DNA from: Cubamyces lactineus
Taxonomy: Eukaryota; Basidiomycota; Agaricomycetes; Polyporales; Polyporaceae
DNA: 64,000 nt
NCBI GenBank assembly: GCA_022376465.1
Contig: JACDTU010000007.1
Coordinates: forward strand, 248,001-312,000
Direction of reading: 5' to 3'
Below are positions 30,493 through 39,897 of the stretch, piece after piece. Both the position numbers and the translations under genes were made by a program. Positions within the stretch are counted from its first letter, which is position 1. Every line of letters starts with the position of its first letter. The notes beneath the pieces are model-generated. The model was not told the origin of the DNA. It did not search any database and saw only the letters and a list, made by a program, of their open reading frames with translations.

Positions 30493-30496
30493 AACC

Positions 30497-33115
30497 GCAA
30501 AATGTAACGACTGCTACAAGGGCTTCATGCGTGTCGTGGCCCAATGGCGACATCTCAAGAGGCTCAAGCGAAGTGGGCGTGGACACGATCCATCTGGAGT
30601 GGAGGGCACTGCGCCCGGCGAGCTTGCCGTTCGCTGTCCCGCCTGCCCCCGGCCTGATATCAACCTGCCTCCGAATTGGCACTCCGTCACTGACGATCTC
30701 AAGTGCGTGTCCCTGCCCCATTTGTAGTGCAATGCTTATTCTGTTACAGGTTCCTGTACGTGATGGCGATAGCTATTGACACCTGCTTCCGTCTGAAGCG
30801 TCGCACGGTCTCCAGCGAGGAGAAGGACCCGATCCTTGGCTCTGGATGGGGGTACTTCGTTGAAGATACGGAGTTCAAGGCAGTGCTGTCCGAGTATGGC
30901 GATCAGGAGGAGGTGAGAGCCCGACATTGTAGTCTATGCTGCAGCTTTTACTTACCGCTATTTTCAGATGTCAAATTGCGTGGGCCTGTCCGCGATTGAT
31001 CACGCAAATACGAAGTTCTCCAAGGGATATGCAGCAACAGGAATCGGGGCGGTGGTATGTGCTCGGCACGAGTTCTGGTTGGCAAATGGGGCCGGTGATT
31101 TACAGAAGGGTGAGAGGTGAGTGAATATCGTTGTTGCCAAGTCAGCTATTCTCATGTATGCATAGGTACATCAATATGGATTATGTCTTTGTCTCGTCTA
31201 TGCGAGAGTGGCTTATCGTCAAGAAAATCGTGAGTTATGACATCACGTGTCAGTGGTCTCGCCACATCGAGGAGCGGATTGCAATGCTCCCCTCCCATCT
31301 CCAAATTTCGGTCCCCGAGGGCTCGATTACCTACGTCATACCAAAACTCCACCACCACAGCCATGAACAAAAGCACCATGCTCAATACTCCCTCAATCTG
31401 CGCCCGGGCTGTGCACAAACGGACGGCGAGGGAATTGAGCGATGTTGGTGGTGGATCCAGCCCATCGCCAACAGCACGAAGGTGATGGGCCCTGGCATGC
31501 GTTAGGGCGTTCTGGAGGATCAATGGGGATATTCTAACTGGCGGAAGACTGTTGATCTCGGTGAGCATGGATCTTCTCTGAGTTCTCCCCCCATTATTCA
31601 TAGCCCGATGCTGCTAGTTTGGACGCTCTCATCTCGGCTGAAAGACGCCATACACCAGCTTGCGGAGCACAAAACTCTTTTTGACAACCTTACCCAAACT
31701 TTGGACCGGGCCCACTGTGCAGAATGGGAGGAGATGGCGCAGGAATGGGAGGTCGATCCTAGCCTGCACGACGACCCCTATTTGATCGCCAACCAAGGTA
31801 TGATTGCGCCATGTTGCTGCTCTTAGTCTCTAACGCCCCTCTGCAGGTTTGACCGTCAGCGAGACTGTGCAGGAGCTTTCAAGGGAGGAGCAGAAGGCTA
31901 GCGCAACACCGGAATTTATCGCAGTCCACAATGTCAGCATGCTCGGGTTCATCAATCTCGGTTTGGAGATCGAAACACAACAGTGCGTTATCTCATCAAC
32001 CCACTCTAAGGTTGAGCTGACAAAGTACAGGTCCCATATCGCTGACGATGCTCGGTCCGCACCTCCAAGCAAACTAGCTGAACTCCATGAGCGGTGAACA
32101 TCTCTTCGACGCAAGATACAACGATTCCGTGACCTGCAAGGCGTCTACATGCCCACAGCTCTACCAGTCCTCTCCGAAAATGCAGCATGCCGAACGGATG
32201 TCGAGGAGGTGGAGAAAATCCGCCTCGGGCTGCCATCTGAGATCAACGAGAGTCGCCGAGCAATCGTCTGCAGTGCAAGGCTGGTGGAGATGGAGGCTCG
32301 CCTTCGAGAGGCTCAGTGTAGGGACGCTCTAAGATCTTTGGAACAAGCTGCACACGATCCGCCAACTTTACAACTACAAACGCCTCAATGTCCGTAATCA
32401 AGGCCCGAATACCAGGGCGCGGGCTAGCATCTCTCATCAGGATGTCCGGAAGGAGCGGGCGGTGCAGAGATATCGCCGCGCGCGTCAGGCAAAGCTCGCC
32501 CTCTCTGGTGCTGGGGATTGGGAGCATGAGCTGCGAGTTTTGAAGGACCACCATATCCGCGGCATCGAGGACGACAACCCACGCGCTGTGGCCAAACGGA
32601 AACACAAGCGAGGCGACGATCCTGGCCCTACAGAGGGTCACCGCAGGATTTCTTGGATCTGGCGTGCTGCTGACCAGGACGGCTCAGCCGGTATGATCGA
32701 CAGTCTCCGCGTTGAGTGGCTCAAGGCCCGTGCTCGCAAGATGTGTTGGCAAGAAGAGGTCTCCTTACTCCCAGAGGAGATGCATCGCGTTCTGGCGACC
32801 TACTCGTACGAGCAACGAAGGTGGACCGCTCGAATCGCAGCAAGGCCGTCTGCAAGCTCCGCTCTTTGTGAGGGGCTGGTTTCGTATGCTGTTAAGCAGG
32901 CTGCCATCCGCTCTGCCATGTCAAACGTATTCCGACGAATCTGCCTGCCCGTGGCATCTGGATCATCACCTACAGTTTGCAGAGACTGGATCCTCGAGGA
33001 CTGCGGTGAGGATTCTGCAGAGGTTGCAGCTGAGGAGGAGGGCGACGATTTGAAGCACTTTTTGATACTGTACCATCTGGACGGTGAGGATGTAGAGCCT
33101 CGTTACAAATGCTGA
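30497..33115 (+). pseudogene. KDZ-family transposase, 5' truncated, with stops and a frameshift
   Basis: Exons 30497-30702, 30750-30912, 30968-31116 and 31166 onward are joined by clear GT-AG introns; more follow to 33,115. Diagnostic blocks of Kyakuja-Dileera-Zisupton transposases appear in order: WRHLKRLKRSGRGHDPSGVE with CPACPRP, then AIDTCFRLKRRTVSSEE, YDITCQWSRHIEER, IPKLHHHSHEQKH, GCAQTDGEGIERCWWWI, and the C-terminal block ISWIWRAADQDG to RVEWLKARARKMCW. The N-terminal cysteine-cluster part is missing at the junction with the palindromic element. TAG at 31503-31505 replaces a residue between GPGMR and GVLEDQWG. TGA at 32095-32097 follows HER. The frame shifts near 32,325. It cannot make active transposase. 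The family name is from memory of these motifs. Confidence 0.85.
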
Positions 33116-33123
33116 ATGTACAC

Positions 33124-33397
33124 ATTCCGCCCGAGAACTTCAGAAATGAGCCAGCGCGTCTGGCGAGAATACCGGGTCTGGTGAAAATTACCGCCTCTCG
33201 GGTAGAGAGCGCTCGGAATATCCTCAGGTATATTCTGAAATGGGTACGATGCCGAGGAGCCGTGCAGAAAAGAATTGAGCCGACCGGAGGTAAAGGCGCC
33301 TTCACTGGTGCTTTATGACACATTATGAACCCAGACGGTTTGTAACGTAACAGTGTCATCAAAGTTTAACGGTTCATAACAGTTCATGGCTACAGCA
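33124..33397 (-). repeat. KDZ right TIR (uninterrupted)
   Basis: 274 bp, inverted partner of 10335-10386 plus 19342-19563, with four transitions. It holds the empty version of the Ty3-1 target site (a single CGTAA at 33341-33350 region, where the left TIR carries the 8.95-kb insertion). Confidence 0.88.
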
Positions 33398-34439
33398 GCT
33401 GCTGTGCCTAGGCTCAGAAGAACAAACTCGCACCTTCGCTAACTGCGCTCTCCAGCTGCCTCTTGTGCTAGCAGTCCTCGCGCGAAGGCTCTCCCTCTAA
33501 TGTACTGTCTGGCGAAGCCCCTGCTCCCTCCCATGCGACTCTGCAATTCCCTTCAGTGACCTTCCCTTTGCATCTCTCTTCCATCCTGGTCTGGCACACC
33601 ATGCGAACACAGCCTGTTCCCTTGCGAGCACACTACTCCTCCCGCAAAGACACTGCTTCTCCTGCGAAAACGCCACCTCTTCCGCAAACACTCTGCATCA
33701 CTTGCGAGCTGCCTACCCTCCTTGACAGGCTATAGCAAGCCAGCGAAAGTCAGTGAAGATGGCGCTACATCATTTGCGAGCCACCCTCAAGCTGACAGGG
33801 ATGTGCTAGAGAGTGGCACACTTGCTAGCCTTGCGGTGCACTTGGTGCACTCACACGGTGATGCGCATGGTGCTGGTCCAGAATCAGAGCAGAGGGCTAT
33901 CGCTGCAGTGTCTCCCCTCTTTTGTGTGGCGGTCTCATCTACACCTTTGCCAGTCACGACCTCGCACAACTCTTCGCACGTCCGCGGGACCCTTTGCACA
34001 CACCTGGAGCATTCGCACCTGCACGCTTGGACTCCTGTGGATCTCTGCTCCGCTCCCTTTGCCCTCGCGGATGTGTTGTGCCCAGCTACAGACCTTATCG
34101 GCTGACGGAAACAATGCGGAATGGCGCCATATGGCGCAAGAGGTAGAGCAGAGCCTATAGGAGGCTGCGGAGAGGTCGCGTGGCGAGCTGGCCCCGCGAT
34201 GAGGCCAGGCGGCCTCGCCAAGACTTGATGGACTGTAGCACAGCATCCCCCCCCCCCGCTCCAGAGTCAAGTACCATACGCTCCTCCCTCCGGGGGCTAG
34301 CGGACAGAGAACTTGGCCCCCTTCCCCCACCATACCACACATCCATACTTCCCTTCACTACTGCTAGAGTCTTTCAGCTGCAATCCTTCTTCTGTACACA
34401 CGTCCTCTGCTAATCTATAACTTGACACCTTACAAATCT
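33398..34439. other. No gene recognised
   Basis: Outside the KDZ element. Mixed-composition sequence with several CTTGCGAG-like words and a C10 run near 34,247-34,257. Open frames are short and without motifs. It may be part of an unrecognised repeat, given its bounds between two mobile elements. Confidence 0.4.
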
Positions 34440-35080
34440 TTTGTCTGCGACTGCGAACCCTGCGACTGCGAACCTGGTGTATTCTGTGAAACTGCAAACT
34501 GCGAACTGCGAAGACAGCAAACCCCCAAAACCTGCGAAACCTGCGAAACCCTGCGAGTTCAGAGTGCGAAGTTGCGAGTGCTACGTCTGCAGGATTGTGG
34601 GAGTTTGTGTAAAAGCTAGCTGCGTTCCCCTCCTTTCCTTCATATACTCCGCGACTGCTGCGAACCTGCCAACCACGAACCTGCGAAGCTTGCAATTGCG
34701 AAGTCTGCGAAGATGCGAAGACGTGAAGCCTGTGGATTGCAAGGCTAGCAGTGCTCCCCTCCTTCCCTTTCCATCCAGCGAACCTGCGACATCCTCTCCC
34801 ATCCTCTCCCATCTCTGTACCCTTTGCGAGGTCGGACAATACAGATTCCCTTCCCCCATACCCTTAGGGTCTCTCATTTGTGATATTTATGACCTGCGAA
34901 ATCTGCGAACTTGCGAACTGCGAACTGCGAAGTGCAAACTGTGAACTCTTGCAACGACCTTGCAAAAATCTGCGAAACCACTTAGCTGCGAAACAGCGTG
35001 AAGCCACGAGGACAGACTCTGCGGAAAGTTTGCGAAACTGCGTGTTGCGAAAATCTGCGAAACTCTGCGACATTTGCGAA
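34440..35080 (+). repeat. TGCGAA-rich degenerate repeat
   Basis: The hexamer TGCGAA and close variants (TGCAAA, TGTGAA) recur dozens of times at irregular 6-20 bp spacing, densest at 34,446-34,570 and 34,880-35,075. There is no fixed unit length as in a satellite. The reverse strand reads as TTCGCA runs. Origin unknown. It ends about 290 bp before the remnant of the Ty3-4 gag. Confidence 0.65.
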
Positions 35081-35364
35081 ATCGATAGCCCGCACTCCTC
35101 TCCCCTCGTCCCCTTCCTCCTCTCTCCTTCCCGGTGTATCCGCGAACCCTTTCCCTGCGCTCCTGCCAGTGTCGCATCCTTCGCAAAGGCCAGCCAACCC
35201 TCTCTACTCATCCCCTTTGGTCCTAGGCTTCGCTACGGTTCGCGCCAGACACAGGGCACCCAACTCCAACCTTCCCTCTCCTTCGCGTCCTTTCCCCTCT
35301 CCCCTGCCAGCAGGCCTCGACCTACAAAGGCTCTCGGCCTGAGTAGTATCCTTCCCTTACGGGT

Positions 35365-36327
35365 GGGTTAGACGCTTCAACGGTTCGGAAGTCCGTTGTA
35401 GAACCGGTATCGGAGCGGAGCATTACCCCAGCGGACTTGAGTAGCGAGGCGGGTGAACTGAGTGATGTACTAAGCTATCCGCTGGTTGTCGCCCATCCGG
35501 AGGTTCATCAGCTCGTGCTCTGCAGCTCTGGAGGCGTCGTAGGGGCCGAAGTTCACTCGGAGTTCCTCCTGGAAGTGGTCGTAGGATGTGAGGAAGATGG
35601 GGGGGTTGTCTGAGTCGCCTTCGAGGAGGTAGGGCTCGAACCACTGTAGCGCGGTGCCCTTGAGGAAGGAGATGGCGTAGGTTACCTTCTTCTCGTCGGA
35701 GTCAAAGGTTCGGGGTCGGGCCTTGAAGACTAGTTCCAACTGCGTGAAGAAAGACCGGAGTTTGTTGGGGTCGGACCCGTTGAACTGGTCCGGCTCGCGG
35801 ACATTGTGCCGCTCGCTGTTCGAAGGTTGGGTAACCGCCGGAGTTGGAGCGGTAGTACGTTCGAGGGTACGCGCGATGAGAGAGACCGCGGTCGTTAGTT
35901 GCGACTGAACTCGGTCTTCGGAGTCGGAGGAGTCCGAGCTTGAGCTGGTGTCGTCGTCTCCCGGTCCTTGTGGGTCTTCCAGGTCGTTGTCCGGAGGACC
36001 TGGAGGACCTGGCAGACCTGGAGGCCCGCGGCTCGGACCTGAAGGCTGACCCTCGGAGAACGGATTCCCTGGAGATGGCTCTCGGGGTACCTGTGAGGCA
36101 GTCGCGGTAGAGATGACCAGAGGCTGAGGTTGGTCACCTTCGTCGTCCCCATTGGAGGACGCTTCGACAATTGTTCGAGCGAACTGCCCACAGCGGCTCG
36201 GAGTAGCTTCTTCTTGCGTCGCTGAGTCACCTCGGTGAGCTGTCCAGCCACTCCAGTTCTCGGCGGGGTCTTCTTGCTCTAGGGCGCGAGATTGAGTCTG
36301 AGTGCGGACTACGGTTCGAGTGGACAT
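35365..36327 (-). pseudogene. Ty3-4 gag, 3' truncated
   Basis: It starts MSTRTVVRTQTQSRALEQ (36,327). Residues 100-125 contain a Gly-Pro-Pro-rich stretch, and the capsid-like part begins VREPDQFNGSDPNKLRSFFT with FLKGTALQWFEPYL. A TAG stop (35470-35472) occurs after GDNQRIA. The frame then continues recognisably (YITQFTRLATQVRW, RYRFYNGLPNR) to about 35,365, where homology to gag ends. No zinc knuckle or pol follows. This is the inner 5' part of a Ty3-like element of a third family, whose LTR is split by Ty3-3. Confidence 0.75.
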
Positions 36328-36345
36328 ATTGAGTGAAACCCGGTG

Positions 36346-36356
36346 AGTTCGGAAAT
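36346..36356 (-). other. Ty3-4 self-priming site
   Basis: ATTTCCGAACT (minus strand) lies 2 nt after the LTR end (TAACA at 36359). It is the exact complement of AGTTCGGAAAT at 45609-45599, the predicted RNA start 33 nt after the TATA box TATAAATA (45642-45635). The pair is now separated by the 8.9-kb Ty3-3 insertion. Confidence 0.7.
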
Positions 36357-36358
36357 AC

Positions 36359-36555
36359 TGTTAGGACCATGCCGTCCGGGGGTACAACTCCGGTGGTCGG
36401 GACTTGGACGGAGTTCGGGGTCAGGGTACGACTGAAGGTCGGACTAGCACTGTTGTGAGGACTTTCGCAAAACTATTAGTAACGCACGGGTTCCGACTCG
36501 GTCTCCTCTATTTGCGGACTACGGAGTACGGACTTGACAGGACGGAGGTCGGACT
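36359..36555 (-). repeat. Ty3-4 5' LTR, inner part
   Basis: 197 bp of the R/U5 side, ending CCTAACA. The rest of the LTR is at 45466-45982. Rejoining them at the duplicated GGACT gives an LTR of about 714 bp with TGTTA/TAACA ends. Confidence 0.65.
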
Positions 36556-37098
36556 TGTTACGAATGTACGATAGGCGTGTTACGAACTTTACGAACTGGT
36601 ACAGTATCTGCTTCGATCTCTGTACGATACAGATATGGCGGACTCTAGGATTCTAGCTACGGTTCTATAAGACAGGAATGGTCTCGTATTATCTAGGACA
36701 CTCTAGGACTTTCTATGCACAGTCACTTCTGCACAGTGCACAGTTACTTCCGCCTAGTGCACAGGCGCTTCTGCACAGTCCACAGCAGCACTGCCACAGT
36801 GTTACTAGGTTCGACTAGCGCTGACTACTACGTACCAGAAAGTCCGTGTATACGCTAGAACATTCCGTCTACAGGCCTGCATACATGTATATAAGAGGCG
36901 ACGCCATAGAGCGACCCTCAGCTTTCAGTCTCTTCGCGAAATACGAACTCGGATTGCTCGTTAACTCGCTTTCAACTGTAAATACTACTACGCGCTTATC
37001 TTCGACAAGCTAGGGCTAGTAGCTGAATAGATACAAGCTCTCTATTCATTGACGTCTTAAGGCTTGATAGTTTAAGAGTCACGCTCGAAAGCGTAACA
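36556..37098 (+). repeat. Ty3-3 5' LTR
   Basis: 543 bp, TGTTACG to CGTAACA. TATA box TATATAAG is at 36888-36895, and the predicted transcript start is A36920. U3 has repeated GTGCACAG/CTTCTGCACAGT motifs at about 36,717-36,800. Confidence 0.93.
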
Positions 37099-37996
37099 TT
37101 AGACTGAAAGCTTTAACCCTCCACTTGTTAAAAGTGCAGAGGCCTACGTCGGAAGACAACGACTACGAAACGCATCAGAACTCTCTCTTGCTCGTAACGT
37201 ACAGAGAGACGATAGTCAATACGGAGGGAACTACACAACCCCCATTGCGACAATCACCCAGGGTACTAGGCGGAAGGAACAAAACACTGCCGAGCTTACC
37301 ACCACTCGCGATCCCGGAGAATATAGTTGCTCTCCCAAGATCGCCAGGAGGATCCCCATTCCCCTTGATAAGAGGTTTTAGCTCGACAATCCCTTACGTA
37401 GAAAGTACCAGTTCGACATCGTCGGGTCGGAGCACTCGAGTATCGGAACAAGAACCCGCGTTTCAGAGAACAGAAGAGTGGAGAGAATATAGGAATTCTC
37501 TGGCCATTCAGGCGGAATCAGGAGTAGCAATAGGCGTACCCATTCCAACCCGAGCGAGTCCAGGAACGGATAGTTCGGATCGATCGACTCCAGAAACTAG
37601 TGTTGAAGAAGCATCCTCAACGGCAGGGATATTCTATCGGAGAACACAGCTTCCGGTGCACGCGATCGATACACTTCGAGTTATAGCAGATAACTTGGAA
37701 GTACTAGGACAGGAAGACTTCACGAGGAGATATCACGCGACTCTCGAACGAGCCCATCGATACATAACTCAGGTCATCCAGACACTCGAATTTATTCCAA
37801 GACAAGCTGTTACGCCTCCAACGAGGGTACGGAACTTTGCGGGATATCTTCAGAACCAGATTGACTACCTGCGAGCAAAGGTCCTCAATCCGGAGAACTA
37901 CGCAGATATAGACCTCGAAGAAAATCTTAGGAAATTTTGTAGTTGCCTCCGAGCTAGGGAACTACATCAGGCTTTCCTACGACAAGCACAACGTGT
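36920..37996 (+). promoter_or_regulatory. AUG-free 1,077-nt leader of Ty3-3
   Basis: From the predicted RNA start to the base before the gag ATG, no ATG occurs in any of the three sense frames. I checked every line, including line boundaries. About 17 would be expected by chance. The corresponding 1,077 nt of Ty3-1 (18964-17889, minus strand) also have none. It contains ORF1. Confidence 0.8.
37101..37112 (+). other. Ty3-3 self-priming site
   Basis: AGACTGAAAGCT, 2 nt after the LTR, is the exact complement of the predicted RNA 5' end AGCTTTCAGTCT (36920-36931). Identical arrangement to Ty3-1. Confidence 0.8.
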
Positions 37997-38000
37997 ATGA
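37125..38000 (+). CDS. Ty3-3 ORF1: 291 codons, no ATG
   Basis: Same length and position as ORF1 of Ty3-1, with about ten amino-acid changes and no stop. No methionine codon is present. The TTG at 37,125 is only the nominal start, and CTG (37104-37106) in the same frame is another candidate. The TGA stop overlaps the gag ATG (ATGA, 37997-38000). The C-terminal half is predicted helical (HATLERAHRYITQVIQTLEF). Ribosomes that fail to start on a weak codon here would reach the gag ATG as their first AUG, so both proteins could come from one RNA by leaky scanning. Function unknown. Confidence 0.6.
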   Translation: MLKVQRPTSEDNDYETHQNSLLLVTYRETIVNTEGTTQPPLRQSPRVLGGRNKTLPSLPPLAIPENIVALPRSPGGSPFPLIRGFSSTIPYVESTSSTSSGRSTRVSEQEPAFQRTEEWREYRNSLAIQAESGVAIGVPIPTRASPGTDSSDRSTPETSVEEASSTAGIFYRRTQLPVHAIDTLRVIADNLEVLGQEDFTRRYHATLERAHRYITQVIQTLEFIPRQAVTPPTRVRNFAGYLQNQIDYLRAKVLNPENYADIDLEENLRKFCSCLRARELHQAFLRQAQRV

Positions 38001-39871
38001 GTTCAGCTGAACCATATAGTTGTTCAAGGTTATATCATCTCTACAACTCCGACAAAGCTCGGGACGTATACTATCGAGAAAGCGTAGACAAGTGGAATTT
38101 TTGCACCAACGAAAGGTGTCCACTTCGGTACAACACTAAGGAGGTTCCAAACGTCAAGCACGCATCGGCTTTAATCCTAACACACTCCTCACAAGAGCGG
38201 GATATTACTAGTACCCACGGACGACAACCCGCGGTAGTCAAGAAACCACTACTTGCTGGAAAAGCTACTGGTCGGATTAATAGTCCGAGAGTTGCGTCAG
38301 GATCATTTCCGACTTCAAGAGTAGGAACCCCGAAACCTCAAGAATCCGAATCACCTAAGGAATCAGGTCCATCCTTCAAGGAGAAAGGAAAGGAGACCGA
38401 ACCGTCTAAGGTAGAGGACTCGGACAAGGAGGACGAGACTTTTCGGACGACGGTCGAAGCACCTGAACCGAAAATCGAAGAAACTATTCGGATTAAGGTC
38501 GTAGTACCTGCACCGAAAACAGAAGACACTCGGGTCGAGGCAGAAACACCTGAACCGAGAGAAGAGCATATTCAGACAGAGGTCGAGGAGACTAAATCTG
38601 AATTGGAGTATACTGGTCGCAGCGCAACCCCAGAATTTGTACGAAAATCAGTACCATCGTACATGTCGGGAACAGCGACAGGAGAGTCCATTTCTGGAGC
38701 CCATAGATATGCGTTCACTCCGCAAGGGCAAGGCTCAGAAGGAGAAAGATACGGGTCTTTATCAAGTGGACCAGCCCCTCGGGCAACGGCAATTTCTGGA
38801 GGAGTTATCAATCCTTCTGGAGGTGGAGGAGGAGGAGGACCAGGTAGGCCCGGAGGTCGGCCTGACCCTGAGCCTTCAGATCCCTACTCCCCAGGAGGAG
38901 GACCACCAGGACCAGACCCAGACCCGGAACCGCAAGAAGCTCCAGGAAATGCGCCGCAAGGACACGGAAAGGGCAAGATCAAGGACCCTGAGGTCTTCAA
39001 CGGAGACCGAGACAAAACCAGGTCCTTCCTCAATCAACTGTTCCTGTTGTTCACGGCGCGACCCCACGACTTCGTTAATGATTACACGAAGGTGGCGACG
39101 GCCCTATCCTTCATGGAAGGGGACAATATAAACTACTGGAAGGACATCACAATTCAGCGAGCTGAAGAGGAAATTAGACCGGGAGTCTATCGAGGATTTG
39201 ACTCTTGGCCGGTCTTCAAGAGGAATTTCCTGCTCGCATTTGCCCCAGTAGACGAGGTGGATGACTCTATGGTTAATCTCACGACGATACAGCTCAAGGA
39301 CTACTCTTCAGTCGATGAGTTCAATGCGAGGTTCATGGATCTAGCTCTTAAGGGAAAAATTCTGGACCCAGCAGCGCAACTGGCCCTGTACAGGAATGCG
39401 CTTCCAGAATATTTACTGAAGAAGATATCCATGTCGTACCCTCCGCCGACGACCATTGAAGAGTGGATGACTAGGACTAAGGAGATCGACCATAGCTATC
39501 ACCTTACGGAGAAGATTTTGGCTAATCGCAGAGGACGCAAGGCCAAAACCTCGAAGACTAGGAAGAATGTCAAGACGGTTAATATCGAGGACGACTCGCT
39601 CGATATTAACAAGCTCTCTGTCAAGGAGAGACAGGAGCTGCAAGACAAGGGACTATGTTTCCGGTGCAGGAAGCCGGGACATATTTCCAGAGACTGTCCT
39701 TCTAAACCTAAGAAGCCCGGCAAACCCGTCAGTCGGAAGGTACGACAGGTTACCGACGAGGACTTAGAGGACGAGTCTGAGGAGATCTCAGACGAAGAGG
39801 ACGAAGAGGACGAAGAGGACAATATTTCTATTAACGCACTCAGGGCTACAGATTTTGAGACGGGTTTTTAG
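37997..39871 (+). CDS. Ty3-3 gag, 624 aa
   Basis: Starts MSSAEPYSCSRL. Acidic Glu/Pro/Thr repeats come first, then a shorter Gly-Pro-Pro stretch than in Ty3-1 (GGGPPGPDPDPEPQ), a Ty3 capsid-like domain (FLNQLFLLFTARPHDF), CCHC knuckle CFRCRKPGHISRDC, and a tail of Asp/Glu. The ATG is the first AUG of the predicted transcript. It ends DFETGF then TAG, overlapping the frameshift heptamer. Forms the particle that packages the element RNA. Confidence 0.9.
   Translation: MSSAEPYSCSRLYHLYNSDKARDVYYRESVDKWNFCTNERCPLRYNTKEVPNVKHASALILTHSSQERDITSTHGRQPAVVKKPLLAGKATGRINSPRVASGSFPTSRVGTPKPQESESPKESGPSFKEKGKETEPSKVEDSDKEDETFRTTVEAPEPKIEETIRIKVVVPAPKTEDTRVEAETPEPREEHIQTEVEETKSELEYTGRSATPEFVRKSVPSYMSGTATGESISGAHRYAFTPQGQGSEGERYGSLSSGPAPRATAISGGVINPSGGGGGGGPGRPGGRPDPEPSDPYSPGGGPPGPDPDPEPQEAPGNAPQGHGKGKIKDPEVFNGDRDKTRSFLNQLFLLFTARPHDFVNDYTKVATALSFMEGDNINYWKDITIQRAEEEIRPGVYRGFDSWPVFKRNFLLAFAPVDEVDDSMVNLTTIQLKDYSSVDEFNARFMDLALKGKILDPAAQLALYRNALPEYLLKKISMSYPPPTTIEEWMTRTKEIDHSYHLTEKILANRRGRKAKTSKTRKNVKTVNIEDDSLDINKLSVKERQELQDKGLCFRCRKPGHISRDCPSKPKKPGKPVSRKVRQVTDEDLEDESEEISDEEDEEDEEDNISINALRATDFETGF
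39862..39868 (+). promoter_or_regulatory. Probable -1 frameshift site GGGTTTT in Ty3-3
   Basis: Heptamer at the gag stop (TAG 39869-39871). After a 6-nt spacer, GGCAAG (39875-39880) can pair with CTTGCC (39897-39902). The -1 frame is open from here into pol. Confidence 0.7.
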
Positions 39872-39897
39872 GCAGGCAAGCAGACTCGACGCCTGAC

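Larger units (their letters stand above)
10335..33397 (+). mobile_element. KDZ-type DNA transposon with 274-bp TIRs, heavily nested
   Basis: The two ends are inverted repeats of exactly 274 bp. The left TIR is 10335-10386 plus 19342-19563, interrupted by a Ty3 element. The right TIR is 33124-33397. They differ at four positions, all transitions (98.5% identical). Between them lie a decayed accessory gene (19,820-20,676), a second Ty3 element, a palindromic element and a truncated KDZ transposase (30,497-33,115) whose reading direction ends at the right TIR. Subtracting recognised insertions leaves roughly 4-5 kb of KDZ sequence. I could not identify a matching target duplication outside the TIRs. 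Treating both ends as one element is an inference from their facing orientation, equal length and high identity. Confidence 0.7.

Noticed and set aside
27675..30495. Reading the palindromic element as a classical CACTA transposon with a 3-bp target duplication
   Set aside because: The ends do read CACTA, but the flanking triplets are AAG and AAC, and no transposase or TIR of usual length is present. An 8-bp CACTAGTG duplication is equally possible, so the class is left open.
30500..30520. A 3' LTR start of Ty3-2 at TGTAACGACTGC
   Set aside because: It resembles the Ty3-2 LTR start TGTTACGACGCTC for about ten bases only, and the same bases are in frame with the KDZ transposase (CNDCYKGF).
10327..33405. 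An 8-bp target duplication of the KDZ element
   Set aside because: The 8 bp outside the TIRs (GCACCTTT on the left, GCTGCTGT on the right) do not match, so none is claimed.
34247..34257. CRISPR-like or satellite array in the low-complexity region 33.4-35.4 kb
   Set aside because: There is no constant repeat-spacer pattern, and the genome is eukaryotic.
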